Shown one piece after another: positions 1 to 8,237 of a stretch of 64,000 nucleotides of DNA; positions within the stretch are counted from its first letter, which is position 1; the number at the start of each line of letters is the position of its first letter. Origin of the DNA: Segatella oris (lineage in GTDB: Bacteria; Bacteroidota; Bacteroidia; Bacteroidales; Bacteroidaceae); contig NZ_LR134384.1 in NCBI RefSeq assembly GCF_900637655.1, forward strand, positions 2,728,001 through 2,792,000. Reading direction: 5' to 3'. Under the pieces are notes generated by a model. That model searched no databases. It had not been told where the DNA came from and was given only the letters and a program-made list of their open reading frames with translations. The translations under genes and the position numbers were made by a program.

Positions 1-748
1 CGTAATCACCCCAAGTGCGGTTCTTCTGATTTTGCCAAAGGCAATAGCCGGCGTTGGTAACAAACCCGCCAAGTGTAACAAGCAGTGTGGCGGGCAGCGT
101 CAAGAACAAGCCCGACGTTTCGGCAAAGTGCAATCCGCTCCCAAACTCCAGTCCTACATTGAAGCAGGCACTCATAAAACCGGCTAAGAGTGCGATGGCT
201 ATGCCTTTGGGGAAGTTGAAATCCTTGACAGCCTCGCGCTTCTCTTCTTCGCTGAGCTGTGCAGACTTCATCGAACCGGCTATGCCGATAACGGCAATCC
301 CCAGCAACGTCACAACAACTCCGATGAGCACAGAACCTGTCAGTTTCTCCAAATGATGTCCCTCAGGATAAAAGAAGTTCAACATGACCGGACCGAGTAT
401 CGTACCCAGTCCGGCACAAGTGCCCAAAGAAATGCTCTGCCCGAGTGCAACGCCAAGATAACGCATGGAAAGCCCGAAAGTGAGCCCGCCTACTCCCCAG
501 AGTACTCCGAAGAGAATCGTCATGCAGATATTGAACATGTTACTTGCGGTAAAGAGTTCGAACAATGAGTGTCCCGATGGAACGGCAAGCAAAGCTCCCA
601 ACAGAGGGAGCACCAGCCATGCAAATACTCCCTGCACAAGCCAATAGCTCTCCCAACTCCACGCTTTAATACGATTGATGGGAACATAGCAGCTTGATTG
701 GCAGAAAGCACCAATGGCTATGATGATAAGTCCGATAACAATGCTCAT
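1..748 (-). CDS. rhaT: L-rhamnose/H+ symporter RhaT (3' end beyond window)
   Basis: Inner-membrane permease that imports L-rhamnose with a proton. Only the N-terminal 249 or so residues lie in the window; the reading frame is open to base 1. The start MSIVIGLIIIAIGAFCQ, the segment FVxNAGYC-like near the window edge and the alternating hydrophobic segments match the RhaT family (usually about 340 residues, ten membrane segments). The start ATG is one base beyond the stop of rhaA, so it is the last visible gene of the regulator-rhaB-rhaA-rhaT operon. The neighbouring isomerase and kinase support the substrate assignment. Confidence 0.9.
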   Translation of the reverse strand, partial: MSIVIGLIIIAIGAFCQSSCYVPINRIKAWSWESYWLVQGVFAWLVLPLLGALLAVPSGHSLFELFTASNMFNICMTILFGVLWGVGGLTFGLSMRYLGVALGQSISLGTCAGLGTILGPVMLNFFYPEGHHLEKLTGSVLIGVVVTLLGIAVIGIAGSMKSAQLSEEEKREAVKDFNFPKGIAIALLAGFMSACFNVGLEFGSGLHFAETSGLFLTLPATLLVTLGGFVTNAGYCLWQNQKNRTWGDY

Positions 749-749
749 T

Positions 750-2003
750 TTATCCGCGTTTAGTCAACACATCCTTTTCATATTGTTCAATGACTGGAAT
801 AAATTCCTCGCCGACAGGCACATTGCTTGTCAAATTGAAATAATCGTAGACTGCACCGAAAGGCAGACTCTTTGCTTCCTCTAACAAGGCCAAACGCTCA
901 AATCCCTTGTCGGCATCTTCGTAGGAACGGAGTTGCCCGATAGGTTCCAAGAAAGCCTGCAACAAACACTTCTGTGTGGCCCGCGTACCAACGACATATG
1001 CACCGATACGATTGATGGAAGCATCGAAGTAATCCAATCCGATATGTGCACGGTCAAGCGCTTCTGCACGCACCAACTCTTTGAACAAATCGAGTGTTTG
1101 ATCGTTCATGATGGTTACATGATCGGAGTCCCAACGCACGGGACGGCTTACGTGGAGCATCAGTTCCGGAACAAAAAGAAGAAGTGATGCAACCATATCG
1201 CTGACATTCTCTGTTTGCTCATAATGCCCTGTATCGAGGGTGTACATCAGTTTGCGTGTAGCACAATAGCCGGCAATAAAGTCATGCGATCCGACAGTGT
1301 AACTTTCCAAACCGATACCGAAAAGTTTTGCTTCCAAACAGTTCTTCACACCGTCAAGTTTTTCAGCCAATATCTCATCTAAGCTCTCGGCCATAATCTG
1401 ACGATAACGCATCCGCTCAACAGTCAAGTCCTTACTACCGTCATGTACCCAAATATTCATGATACAAGGGTCGCCCTGTGCCTTACCCATAGCATCGGCT
1501 ATCTTGCGGCAACGCTTAGTATGTTCAATCCAGAAATCTCGGATACCCTTGTCGGGATTGGCCAACGATAGATTGCCACTCTTCGGATGAGAAAAACTGG
1601 TTGAGTTGAAATCAAGCTTCATATTATTCTCCTTCGCCCAATCTATCCAACTTTGGAAATGCTTGACTTCTACCTGATCGCGATCTACCAATTTGCCACC
1701 GAAGTCACCATACGTTTCATGAAGATTCAAGCGCTGATTGCCTCCCAGCAAACTTTTGACAAAAAGGATATCCTGACGCACTTCCTCCATGTTTCGGGCA
1801 CGCCCCGGATAGTTACCGGTTGTTTGGATTCCCCCGGAGAGCGCTTCATTGCGCTCGAAACCAATCACATCATCAGCTTGCCAGCAATGTAGAGAGATAG
1901 GAGTTCTTTTTAGAAGTTCAATAGCTCTGTCTGTGTCTACACCCACTACTGCATAGCGTTCTTTCGCGTATGCGTAAGCTTTCTCAATACTTTCTGTTTT
2001 CAT
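750..2003 (-). CDS. rhaA: L-rhamnose isomerase
   Basis: Cytoplasmic aldose-ketose isomerase turning L-rhamnose into L-rhamnulose, the first step of rhamnose breakdown. The 417-residue length is normal for the family. The N-terminal segment LHCWQADDVIGFE, the GGIQTTGNYPGRARN stretch and the HDGSKD and LDTGHYEQTE motifs that supply metal and substrate ligands are all visible. It lies between rhaB (45 bp upstream) and rhaT (start 1 bp after its stop), so it should be co-transcribed from the promoter ahead of the AraC-type regulator. Confidence 0.96.
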   Translation of the reverse strand: MKTESIEKAYAYAKERYAVVGVDTDRAIELLKRTPISLHCWQADDVIGFERNEALSGGIQTTGNYPGRARNMEEVRQDILFVKSLLGGNQRLNLHETYGDFGGKLVDRDQVEVKHFQSWIDWAKENNMKLDFNSTSFSHPKSGNLSLANPDKGIRDFWIEHTKRCRKIADAMGKAQGDPCIMNIWVHDGSKDLTVERMRYRQIMAESLDEILAEKLDGVKNCLEAKLFGIGLESYTVGSHDFIAGYCATRKLMYTLDTGHYEQTENVSDMVASLLLFVPELMLHVSRPVRWDSDHVTIMNDQTLDLFKELVRAEALDRAHIGLDYFDASINRIGAYVVGTRATQKCLLQAFLEPIGQLRSYEDADKGFERLALLEEAKSLPFGAVYDYFNLTSNVPVGEEFIPVIEQYEKDVLTKRG

Positions 2004-2048
2004 GACTTTAAGTTTTTAATCGTTTTCAGAATTTTATTTTATGGTTAT

Positions 2049-3593
2049 TTAATCTTTACTTCCGCCTGTTATATGCAAGTACTTCTCATAAGCGGTCTCC
2101 CACAATTCAGCATCCTGCGGAATAAATCTTGTCGGCGATATACTATTTGCAATAATTTGTCGCATTTCCCATACATCTTTGACGTATCCGGCAGCCTTTG
2201 CCTGCAGCATGATGTTACCTATGGCAGTACACTCTTGAGGACCGGCAAGAACAGTTGCATTGCACGAATTGGCTGTAAATTGATTTAAATAGTTGTTTTG
2301 CGAACCTCCACCTATAACGTGGAGAACATCTATTGGGAACGGAGCAAATTCCTTTAACCAACCAAACACCTGCCGGTAGCGTAATGCAAGAGAATCATAT
2401 ATACAGCGACAAAACTGCCCTCTGGTTTCCGGAATAGGTTCGTTGTGTTTACGACAGTAGTCTTGGACAGCTGCTGTCATTGAGTCCGGACTGGCAAACA
2501 TCTGGTCATCAGGGTTAATGATACTTCTAAACCCTTCTGCTTCCATTGCTTCTTTTATAAGTGTAGTATGACTGACGTCAATATTTGTATCTTTCTTCCA
2601 TTCACGACGGCAACATTCATATAACCACATACCACAGATGTTCTTCAAAAAACGAATTGTCCCGTCTACTCCACCTTCATTGGTAAAATTACGCTCAAAT
2701 GTTTGTTGGGTAACAATGGCCTGCTGTGTTTCTATTCCCATCAAACTCCATGTTCCGGAACTAAGGTAAGCAAAATGAGAATTGGATGCAGGGACGGCAG
2801 CTACAGCACTTGCTGTATCGTGTTCTGCCACAGCAACAACCGGAATTGCACTCAACCCCGTTAGTTTCTGAACCTCTTCAGTCAACTCTCCTATGACAGT
2901 ACCGGATTGAACCAACTTGCCAAATTGTTCCCGGCGGAGCCCCCAACTCTCAATCAGTTCTGTATCAATATCTCTCGTATACACATTCAACATTTGAGAA
3001 GTGGAGGCGATACTATATTCACAGACCATTTTCCCGGTTAGGAGATAGTTTAAGGCATCGGGAATGAACAAGATTTTATCAGCATGTTTCAAGACCGAAT
3101 CTCCTGCCTTATGCATTGCATAGAGTTGGTATAATGAATTAAGATTCATGAACTGTGTTCCTGTTTTTTTGTATACCTGTTCTTTCGGCATCACTTGTTC
3201 AAAATACGCTTCCATTTTACCTACAGTGTGCGGGTCGCGATAGGAAAACGGATTGCGCAACAGATGTCCGTCTGCACCAACGCACACAAAGTCGCATCCC
3301 CAAGTGTCAATACCGATGCTCTCTATATGGTAGTTTCTTTGAACTGCAAGGCGGAGCCCCTCGATTATTTCTTTATAGAGGGCAAATAAATCCCAATATA
3401 TGTGTCCATGCATTGGTATCAGTGCATTGTCAAAACGGGTCAGTTCTTCTAACACAATGGAAGGCTTTGCTGTTGTATGGTCATCTGCACCATTGGTTGA
3501 AATCGAACCTATAATGGTTCTGCCACTTGTTGCACCCAAGTCTACTGCGAAGAATTGTTTGCCTACTTGTTTAGATTTTAGTTGTTTCATCAT
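2049..3593 (-). CDS. rhaB: L-rhamnulokinase (FGGY kinase)
   Basis: ATP-dependent kinase that makes L-rhamnulose-1-phosphate. It has the FGGY-family layout over 514 residues: FFAVDLGATSGRT near residues 14-26 (first phosphate loop), GIDTWG at about 93-98, the catalytic-base motif AEHDT with Asp259, and YLSSGTWSLMG at about 276-286. The gene begins 15 bp after the regulator stop. Two adjacent ATGs (3593 and 3590) are possible starts; the difference is one residue. The rhamnulose-1-phosphate aldolase is not in the window and may lie beyond rhaT. Confidence 0.95.
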   Translation of the reverse strand: MMKQLKSKQVGKQFFAVDLGATSGRTIIGSISTNGADDHTTAKPSIVLEELTRFDNALIPMHGHIYWDLFALYKEIIEGLRLAVQRNYHIESIGIDTWGCDFVCVGADGHLLRNPFSYRDPHTVGKMEAYFEQVMPKEQVYKKTGTQFMNLNSLYQLYAMHKAGDSVLKHADKILFIPDALNYLLTGKMVCEYSIASTSQMLNVYTRDIDTELIESWGLRREQFGKLVQSGTVIGELTEEVQKLTGLSAIPVVAVAEHDTASAVAAVPASNSHFAYLSSGTWSLMGIETQQAIVTQQTFERNFTNEGGVDGTIRFLKNICGMWLYECCRREWKKDTNIDVSHTTLIKEAMEAEGFRSIINPDDQMFASPDSMTAAVQDYCRKHNEPIPETRGQFCRCIYDSLALRYRQVFGWLKEFAPFPIDVLHVIGGGSQNNYLNQFTANSCNATVLAGPQECTAIGNIMLQAKAAGYVKDVWEMRQIIANSISPTRFIPQDAELWETAYEKYLHITGGSKD

Positions 3594-3607
3594 AAAATGT
3601 TTAATAG

Positions 3608-4492
3608 TTATCTTCTTACAGATTTTCGGTAAGCTGTCGGTGTAATCCCATTTTTCTTACGAAAAGTAGTTGAAAAATAATCTACCGACTCATAACCCAC
3701 CTGATAGGCAATGTCTGCCAGCGAAAGATTGGTGTTTGCCAAAAGTTGTTTGCCTTTCGTTAACCGTATTTCTTGAATATACTGAAGCGGAGCATAGCCT
3801 GTGAATTTCCTAAACACCTGTCGGAATCTTGAGTATCCCATATTGATTTCTTCAGCTACCATTATCGGTGTAATGTCATCTGCCAATCGCTCCATCATGA
3901 TAACTTTCGCTTTTCTCATCTGATCAATTATCTCTCTATCTGCAAATTTGTTGTGGCGGTTGAAAGCGTAAGCATAACCCTGCACCATATTGGCAGTTCC
4001 CGCTAACATCTGTTGAAAACCAACATGCTGTTCCTTGGCTATTGTTATAGCATTCCTAAACACCTGTACAAGTTCATCGTGTAGGCCAACATGGAATATG
4101 GGTTCTCGCGGAGAGAAAAATCCATTCGAAATTCGGCCGTCGATATTCTGTCCCCTAAAGCCTATCCAATATTCATTCCATCCGGTTTCTGGGTCGGGCT
4201 GATAGCTGTGCCATTCATGGGGAAACAATAGGAACATATCCCCTTCCTTGATTTCTGTCTGATCACAATGCTCTGAACGAAAGACACCTCTCCCTGCTGT
4301 AATGTAGATAAACTGATATTCATTTAGCCGTCTACCTCTGTCCGTCAGAAAAGAATATTCCTGTGGATGATTTTTGGGGGGATAGATTTCACCAGAATCT
4401 ATATGCTGAAAACCAACACCATTGACCGTCAATCCCCAACAAGCATCCTGCTCGTTGTCAATAAGATATTGTAATGTTTGGCTATAACCCAT
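3608..4492 (-). CDS. AraC-family transcriptional regulator of the rhamnose operon
   Basis: DNA-binding regulator of 294 residues. The N-terminal half is a cupin-like sensor domain (segment GDMFLLFPHEWHSYQPDPETG). The C-terminal 100 residues carry the two AraC helix-turn-helix motifs, including SLADIAYQVGYESVDYFSTTF and the family ending GITPTAYR. As first gene of the rha operon it most likely activates the operon in response to rhamnose or rhamnulose, by analogy with RhaS/RhaR. Two direct TTTGACAT repeats exactly 21 bp apart upstream are a plausible operator, implying autoregulation. Confidence 0.88.
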   Translation of the reverse strand: MGYSQTLQYLIDNEQDACWGLTVNGVGFQHIDSGEIYPPKNHPQEYSFLTDRGRRLNEYQFIYITAGRGVFRSEHCDQTEIKEGDMFLLFPHEWHSYQPDPETGWNEYWIGFRGQNIDGRISNGFFSPREPIFHVGLHDELVQVFRNAITIAKEQHVGFQQMLAGTANMVQGYAYAFNRHNKFADREIIDQMRKAKVIMMERLADDITPIMVAEEINMGYSRFRQVFRKFTGYAPLQYIQEIRLTKGKQLLANTNLSLADIAYQVGYESVDYFSTTFRKKNGITPTAYRKSVRR

Positions 4493-4527
4493 AGGAGTAA
4501 TTCGTATTAGTTAATAGGTTCTTGCTG

Positions 4528-4535
4528 CAAAAATA
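4528..4535 (-). promoter_or_regulatory. -7 box of the rhamnose operon promoter
   Basis: Read on the minus strand this is TATTTTTG, matching the Bacteroidetes -7 consensus TAnnTTTG. It lies 36 bp upstream of the regulator ATG. The -33 region is weak (TTTC at 4553-4556), as expected for an activator-dependent promoter. Confidence 0.55.
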
Positions 4536-4564
4536 GTGATTTCCTACGGTATGAAAGTACGTTT

Positions 4565-4593
4565 TTTGACATAAAACACTTGCTATTTGACAT
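4565..4593 (-). promoter_or_regulatory. Direct repeats, candidate AraC-type operator
   Basis: TTTGACAT occurs at 4565-4572 and again at 4586-4593, start-to-start distance 21 bp, which is two helical turns. The repeats would sit about 45 to 72 bp upstream of the predicted transcription start, the usual place for an AraC-family activator dimer. The sequence identity and spacing are seen directly; the function is inferred. Confidence 0.5.
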
Positions 4594-4598
4594 TTCAA

Positions 4599-4711
4599 GA
4601 GGTTTCGGAAGAATTAGCAAAACATTTGGATAGGTTTATCAAGTCAGAAATGACGGCTTTTCCTTTTAATGAGTGTTCGACTTCGGAGAAAATCCCTCCT
4701 CTCGTTGTGTA
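4599..4711 (+). pseudogene. Possible 3' remnant of an unidentified gene
   Basis: A rightward open frame of about 37 codons ending at tag 4709-4711 reads FQEVSEELAKHLDRFIKSEM and continues to a natural-looking end, with no start codon of its own. The composition looks coding and it sits at the left edge of the conjugative-element scar, so it may be the tail of a truncated gene. No family was recognised and it could equally be chance. Confidence 0.2.
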
Positions 4712-4742
4712 GAGAGGGCACATCTCGGAAGTTACCCGAAAA

Positions 4743-4810
4743 CCTTTGAGTAACTCAAAGGACATCTTGCTGTGTCTTTGAGGACACAAACATCCGCCTT
4801 CGGACGGATG
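4743..4810. other. Hairpin cluster, oriT-like segment of the conjugative-element scar
   Basis: Three inverted repeats lie back to back: CCTTTGAGT/ACTCAAAGG (4743-4761, 1-nt centre), TGTGTC/GACACA (about 4771-4786) and CATCCG/CGGATG (4791-4810). They precede the ParA-type traA by about 400 bp. In CTnDOT-family elements the transfer origin lies in the space between the mobilisation genes and traA, so this is a candidate oriT or nearby regulatory region. No relaxase gene remains here. Confidence 0.35.
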
Positions 4811-5220
4811 AGGGAGTTACCTTCAGAAGCCGTCGGGGAGAACACCGACCGACAGAGCTCGTCGCTCGGGTGCAAAATTAGGCGGAATATCCACCCGAAA
4901 ACCGGCAGGAACGACGCCACAAGCTGCCACATGGCTGAAAAACGATACAAGTACCGATATTTTGTTGTTTATTTGCACCGACAAACCAAAAGACGTCAGA
5001 CAATCTGCCGGTTGGTTGAGAGAGACTCATGCCCCAATGGCCATTGGTTGGTTGCAACCGACACTTGGCAGTCCGTTTCTCCGACAGTATCTCTGCAAGG
5101 AGAATAGGCGGTCACAACCGACGGACGGCGAGAATGTGGTTGGAACGTCAAGCGGAAGAAACCGACAAACCGACAAACAAATGTATCAATATATGTATCA
5201 CCCATAAAACCAAGAAGACA

Positions 5221-5988
5221 ATGGACAAACAAAAAGACAAACCACTGTATGTTGCTTTCTCCACCCAGAAAGGCGGAGCAGGCAAGACGACGCTCACGGT
5301 GCTCATGGCGAGCTACCTGCATTACGTAAAGGGGTATGACGTCGCCGTCATCGACTGCGACTTCCCCCAGTACAGTATCCATGACATGCGCAAACGCGAC
5401 ATGGACACCATCATGAAGGACGACTATTACAAGGTGCAGGCGTATGACCTGCTCAGACAGCTGGGCAAGAAATACTATCCCGTCGTCTGCAGCCGCGCCG
5501 AGGACGCCATCACCTCCGCAGAGAGCCTTTGTAGGGGAGGCAATATGCCGGACGTCATCTTCTTCGACCTGCCCGGTACCATCAACAATGCCGAGATCGT
5601 CAATACCGTATCTCGGATGGACTATATCTTCACGCCCATCATCGCCGACCGTGTAGTGATGGAAAGCTCCATCAAGTTCGCCACCGTCATCAACGAGCAG
5701 ATGGTCGTCACGGGCAAATCCGCCATCAAGGGGATTTACCTGATATGGAACATGGTGGACGGGCGCGAAAAGACGGAGCTTTACGGAGCCTACGAAAAGG
5801 TGTGCGCGGAGTTCGCCCTGCCCATCCTTTCCACCCGACTTCCCGACAGCAAGCGGTTCAGAAAGGAGTCGGAGACCGGTCGCAGGAGCGTGTTCCGTTC
5901 GACGATTTTCCCGCCCGACAAGGTACTTGTCAGGGGCAGCAACATTGATGCCCTGACCGATGAAATCCTTTCTCTCATCCATTCGTAA
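5221..5988 (+). CDS. traA: ParA-family ATPase TraA of a CTnDOT-like conjugative element
   Basis: A 255-residue MinD/ParA-type ATPase. The deviant Walker A motif KGGAGKTT is at residues 17-24, followed by VIDCDFPQ (switch region near 45-52) and VIFFDLPGTI (Walker B-like, near 115). The chosen ATG at 5221 follows an A/G-rich leader and gives the length usual for TraA of Bacteroides conjugative transposons, which is the first gene of their transfer operon. An upstream in-frame ATG at 5029 adds residues of poor composition and was rejected. GC content is visibly higher than in the flanking genes, fitting acquired DNA. The rest of the tra operon is absent, so the protein may now be an orphan. Confidence 0.85.
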   Translation: MDKQKDKPLYVAFSTQKGGAGKTTLTVLMASYLHYVKGYDVAVIDCDFPQYSIHDMRKRDMDTIMKDDYYKVQAYDLLRQLGKKYYPVVCSRAEDAITSAESLCRGGNMPDVIFFDLPGTINNAEIVNTVSRMDYIFTPIIADRVVMESSIKFATVINEQMVVTGKSAIKGIYLIWNMVDGREKTELYGAYEKVCAEFALPILSTRLPDSKRFRKESETGRRSVFRSTIFPPDKVLVRGSNIDALTDEILSLIHS

Positions 5989-5999
5989 ACTTCACCATC

Positions 6000-6442
6000 A
6001 TGGCACGAAAGACAAAAGTCTCGGACATCGACAGCAATTTCATCATCAATGCCTTCAGGCGCGACGATATGACTATCCCACCGACCGCCTCGACGAAACC
6101 TTCACCGACATCAGGATAAATGATGTTGCAGGCGGAAACGAAGACGCAGAAGACGATGAGCCCGACACACCTGCGGCAAAGGGAACGAGCTTCGAGGACA
6201 TCGACAGGGCGGTGAAGTCCGTGAGGAAGCCCGAGGCGGACGAAGAAGAAAAGCTCCACGCCGGCAAAACCTTCAAGGACATCGCCGAGACGGAACTCTT
6301 TCAAAAGCTCACCGAGAGCTTCGCCGGCATCTCCGACAGGGTGAACGAGGTCATCGACCTCTATACTGCCCGTGCCGAACAGGAAAAACCGCTCGTCCTG
6401 CCCGCGCGCATCGAAGACTTCGATATCCGCGATTTTGTATAA
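6000..6442 (+). pseudogene. traB-like transfer gene, frameshifted
   Basis: The ATG at 6000 opens a reading frame starting MARKTKVSDIDSNFIINAF, a start I associate with the small DUF3408-type TraB/TraC proteins encoded after traA in CTnDOT-like elements. That frame stops at 6117-6119 after 39 codons. Coding-like sequence continues in the -1 frame from about 6100 to the stop at 6440-6442 (AKGTSFEDIDRAVKSVRK and further acidic/helical sequence). A one-base loss near 6100-6117 would explain this. No obvious slippery heptamer supports programmed frameshifting. Eleven bases separate it from traA. Confidence 0.6.
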
Positions 6443-6462
6443 CCCGTTAACAAGAAACGACA

Positions 6463-6486
6463 ATGAAAGAAAAAGACTACGGATAA
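6463..6486 (+). pseudogene. Truncated start of the next transfer gene
   Basis: Twenty bases after the traB-like stop an ATG reads MKEKDYG and then TAA. Position and spacing suit the next tra gene, and the abrupt stop suggests this is where the element was deleted. It could be chance. Confidence 0.25.
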
Positions 6487-6496
6487 GGCGCTGCCA

Positions 6497-6820
6497 CTAT
6501 ATCCACAAGAAAGTTAAGTAAGACAATTTCAATCCAACCCCGACGGGCGCGTATGACCGTTTTTCATGTACGCCCGTCACCAAACAACGCTTTATGAACA
6601 ACAAGCAAAAACTATTTCTCTCGCATTCTGTGTTGGGACTGACCATTTCAAAGTAGAATGCGATAAACTCTTTTCTTGCTTCTCTGCGCAACTCCTTGTA
6701 CAATGTTTTCAGTTGCGAATGATTGCCGTTGATGTAGGTTTCATACATATACTCGAAGATGTCGTCCACTTTGTAGTATCGGCATTGCTGGCTGGGCGTC
6801 TTACTGTGTCTTATTTTCAT
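6497..6820 (-). CDS. Small conserved mobile-element protein, C-terminus probably altered
   Basis: 107 codons opening with MKIRHSKTPSQQCRYYKVDD and a charged helical segment up to about residue 58 (LYKELRREARKEFIAFYFE). I recall short proteins with this start in Bacteroidales conjugative elements, usually about 70 residues; no function is known to me. The last 45 or so residues have a different, Cys/Phe-rich character and overlap an inverted repeat (GACGGGCG/CGCCCGTC, 6539-6576), so the 3' end may have been replaced by the deletion junction. It faces the traA/traB remnants. Confidence 0.45.
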   Translation of the reverse strand: MKIRHSKTPSQQCRYYKVDDIFEYMYETYINGNHSQLKTLYKELRREARKEFIAFYFEMVSPNTECERNSFCLLFIKRCLVTGVHEKRSYAPVGVGLKLSYLTFLWI

Positions 6821-6832
6821 CTTGATTTATGT

Positions 6833-7048
6833 TTATAGGGTGAATATCCAAAGAATAAGGGCGAGAATACTTACGAGGGTGAGCACGTAGAGGACTATTG
6901 CCCAAAGGGTGCGGAGAATGCCTGCGACGATTTCCGCAAGTGAACCGACAACCACACCGACCGCCCAAAAGACGATGCTTAGAATGCTTGTGAGCAGCAG
7001 GCGAAGAATTGTGCGCAAGGCTTGGCGAATGTTGATTGACTTTTCCAT
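6833..7048 (-). CDS. Small two-helix membrane protein of the mobile element
   Basis: 71 residues starting MEKSINIRQALRTILRLLLT. After a basic N-terminal 17 residues almost the entire protein is hydrophobic, with two or three membrane segments (about 16-35, 36-50 and 51-70). The start at 7048 is chosen over upstream in-frame codons because those extend into Cys/Ser-rich sequence without a coding look. It lies 12 bp upstream of the 6497-6820 gene and probably shares its transcript. No family was recognised with confidence. Confidence 0.5.
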   Translation of the reverse strand: MEKSINIRQALRTILRLLLTSILSIVFWAVGVVVGSLAEIVAGILRTLWAIVLYVLTLVSILALILWIFTL

Positions 7049-7420
7049 TTTTCTAAGGGTTTTAATGTTTAATGCGGATCCAAGAGCTTGAGGGAGTTGA
7101 GTTTCACTGCTTATCTGTCTCTCGTTTATCCGATATTTTTTAATGCATCTTCCTGTCGCATCGGTCGTTTTCGTTTCAGGTGCCCCACAAAGGTAGGGAT
7201 GAGCAAATGCAAGGTTTTTGAGGGAAAATACTACCCGGAGCAAAACGTAGTGGAGCGCAGGCGTGGAGATTTTCTCCAAAACCGAAGGTACCGACCTTGC
7301 TGCAGCGTAGCATCCCGGAATTACCTTTGCGCCTGAACGGGGACGACCAACGGATGCGATACGGTGAAGACCGCATCGAAATGGAGGTAAACGGAAAAGA
7401 GACAGATTCGGATAAAAAAG

Positions 7421-7453
7421 TAAAAAATCTGATTGCATGCCATACAATCAGAT
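7421..7453 (-). terminator. Leftward intrinsic terminator
   Basis: The perfect 9-bp stem ATCTGATTG/CAATCAGAT (7427-7435 with 7445-7453, 9-nt loop) is followed, on the minus strand, by a run of T. It implies leftward transcription from the 7.5-8.0 kb region. Confidence 0.6.
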
Positions 7454-7997
7454 AGTAAAAAGCGTAATGAAGCGGGCATGTAAAAGCCACCTATAGAAGA
7501 CAAAGACGGAAGAGGAAAGGTATGAAGTCTGCCTTTCGGGCTTGCTGCGATGGGCAGGCGTGTACTTTTCCTACGGCTTTGTCAGACAAGTCGGAGGTGT
7601 CGGAGATAGACGGGTGAGGAATTTGTCACCACCTGAATAGCTCCGACTTCTCCGACGACAAACAATGCGGCTTTTACAACTACTTCCAAGAAAAGAAAAA
7701 TACCGAAAGGGAACAGCTCTGAAAAATTGTCTTGCTGAAATCCATACCTTAGAAAGTATGGCCGATACACAGAAATGTGGCAGAAAGCAGATTTGCCGAA
7801 GCTCTTTCGACAGACTGCTCCCTGCCTCTTTTCGTCGGCCATACCAAAGGTAGGAATAGGTTATGCCGATAGCGAAGTTTGCGAAGAAAGAGGTCATAAC
7901 TTGTTTCTGCCGAAGATGATGAGAATTTCAGCAAGACAATTAAACCATCGAAATGACAACAGAAAAGTCTGTCCGACAAGAAAAAACAAATGTTTTC

Positions 7998-8029
7998 TTT
8001 GGCCGTACAGCACATTTTAGTTATCTTTG
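7998..8029 (+). promoter_or_regulatory. Consensus promoter without a recognisable gene
   Basis: TTTG at 7998-8001, 20-bp spacer, TATCTTTG at 8022-8029. This is an almost ideal Bacteroidetes promoter. The 150 bp behind it hold no open frame and end in the terminator at 8181-8215, so a short non-coding RNA or a relic of a lost integrase promoter are both possible. Confidence 0.5.
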
Positions 8030-8180
8030 CATTGATAAAAGAGTTGTTTGAAACGACAGCAAATCAAGGAAGTTCAGGGAATTTGAGTAGTAACCAAATC
8101 GTAACCCTTTTCCTTTTTTCAATTTTATAAGTACTTATAATCAAAGAGTTATAAAGGATCGACTCTTTTACCTAAAAAGG

Positions 8181-8215
8181 AAACCGCATCGGGAAGATTA
8201 CTCGATGCGGTTTTT
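8181..8215. terminator. Bidirectional terminator between the scar and hcp
   Basis: The stem AAACCGCATCG/CGATGCGGTTT (8181-8191 with 8203-8213) runs into T's on the plus strand and into a T-rich tract on the minus strand. It serves hcp (stop at 8238) and the rightward promoter at 8 kb. Confidence 0.8.
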
Positions 8216-8237
8216 GATGTATAGTGTATGACAAAAC

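Larger units (their letters stand above)
7049..8180. other. Gene-poor right part of the conjugative-element scar
   Basis: No convincing gene is present in these 1.1 kb. Visible elements are a TACCTTTG -7-like box on the minus strand (7188-7195) and one on the plus strand (7322-7329), a leftward terminator at 7421-7453, a short inverted repeat CCATAC/GTATGG near 7740-7762, and a good rightward promoter at 7998-8029 with no open frame behind it. Composition shifts from GC-rich to AT-rich by about 8000, which may mark the element edge. No flanking direct repeat that could be an attachment site was found by eye. Confidence 0.4.

Noticed and set aside
4996..5982. A long leftward open frame (328 codons) opposite traA
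   Set aside because: It is the mirror of the GC-rich traA reading frame. The forward frame has an intact Walker motif and family match; the reverse one matches nothing and has biased composition.
6093..6119. Programmed -1 frameshifting in the traB-like gene
   Set aside because: No X-XXY-YYZ slippery heptamer followed by a stable structure was seen; simple mutation is more economical.
7582..7842. An 86-codon leftward open frame in the scar
   Set aside because: Phe/Cys-rich composition, no ribosome-binding signal and no family. The only support is a leftward terminator at 7421-7453, which is not enough.
4599..8180. Attachment-site direct repeats at the ends of the conjugative-element scar
   Set aside because: I compared the two edges by eye and found no convincing shared word; an alignment to a complete element is required to decide.
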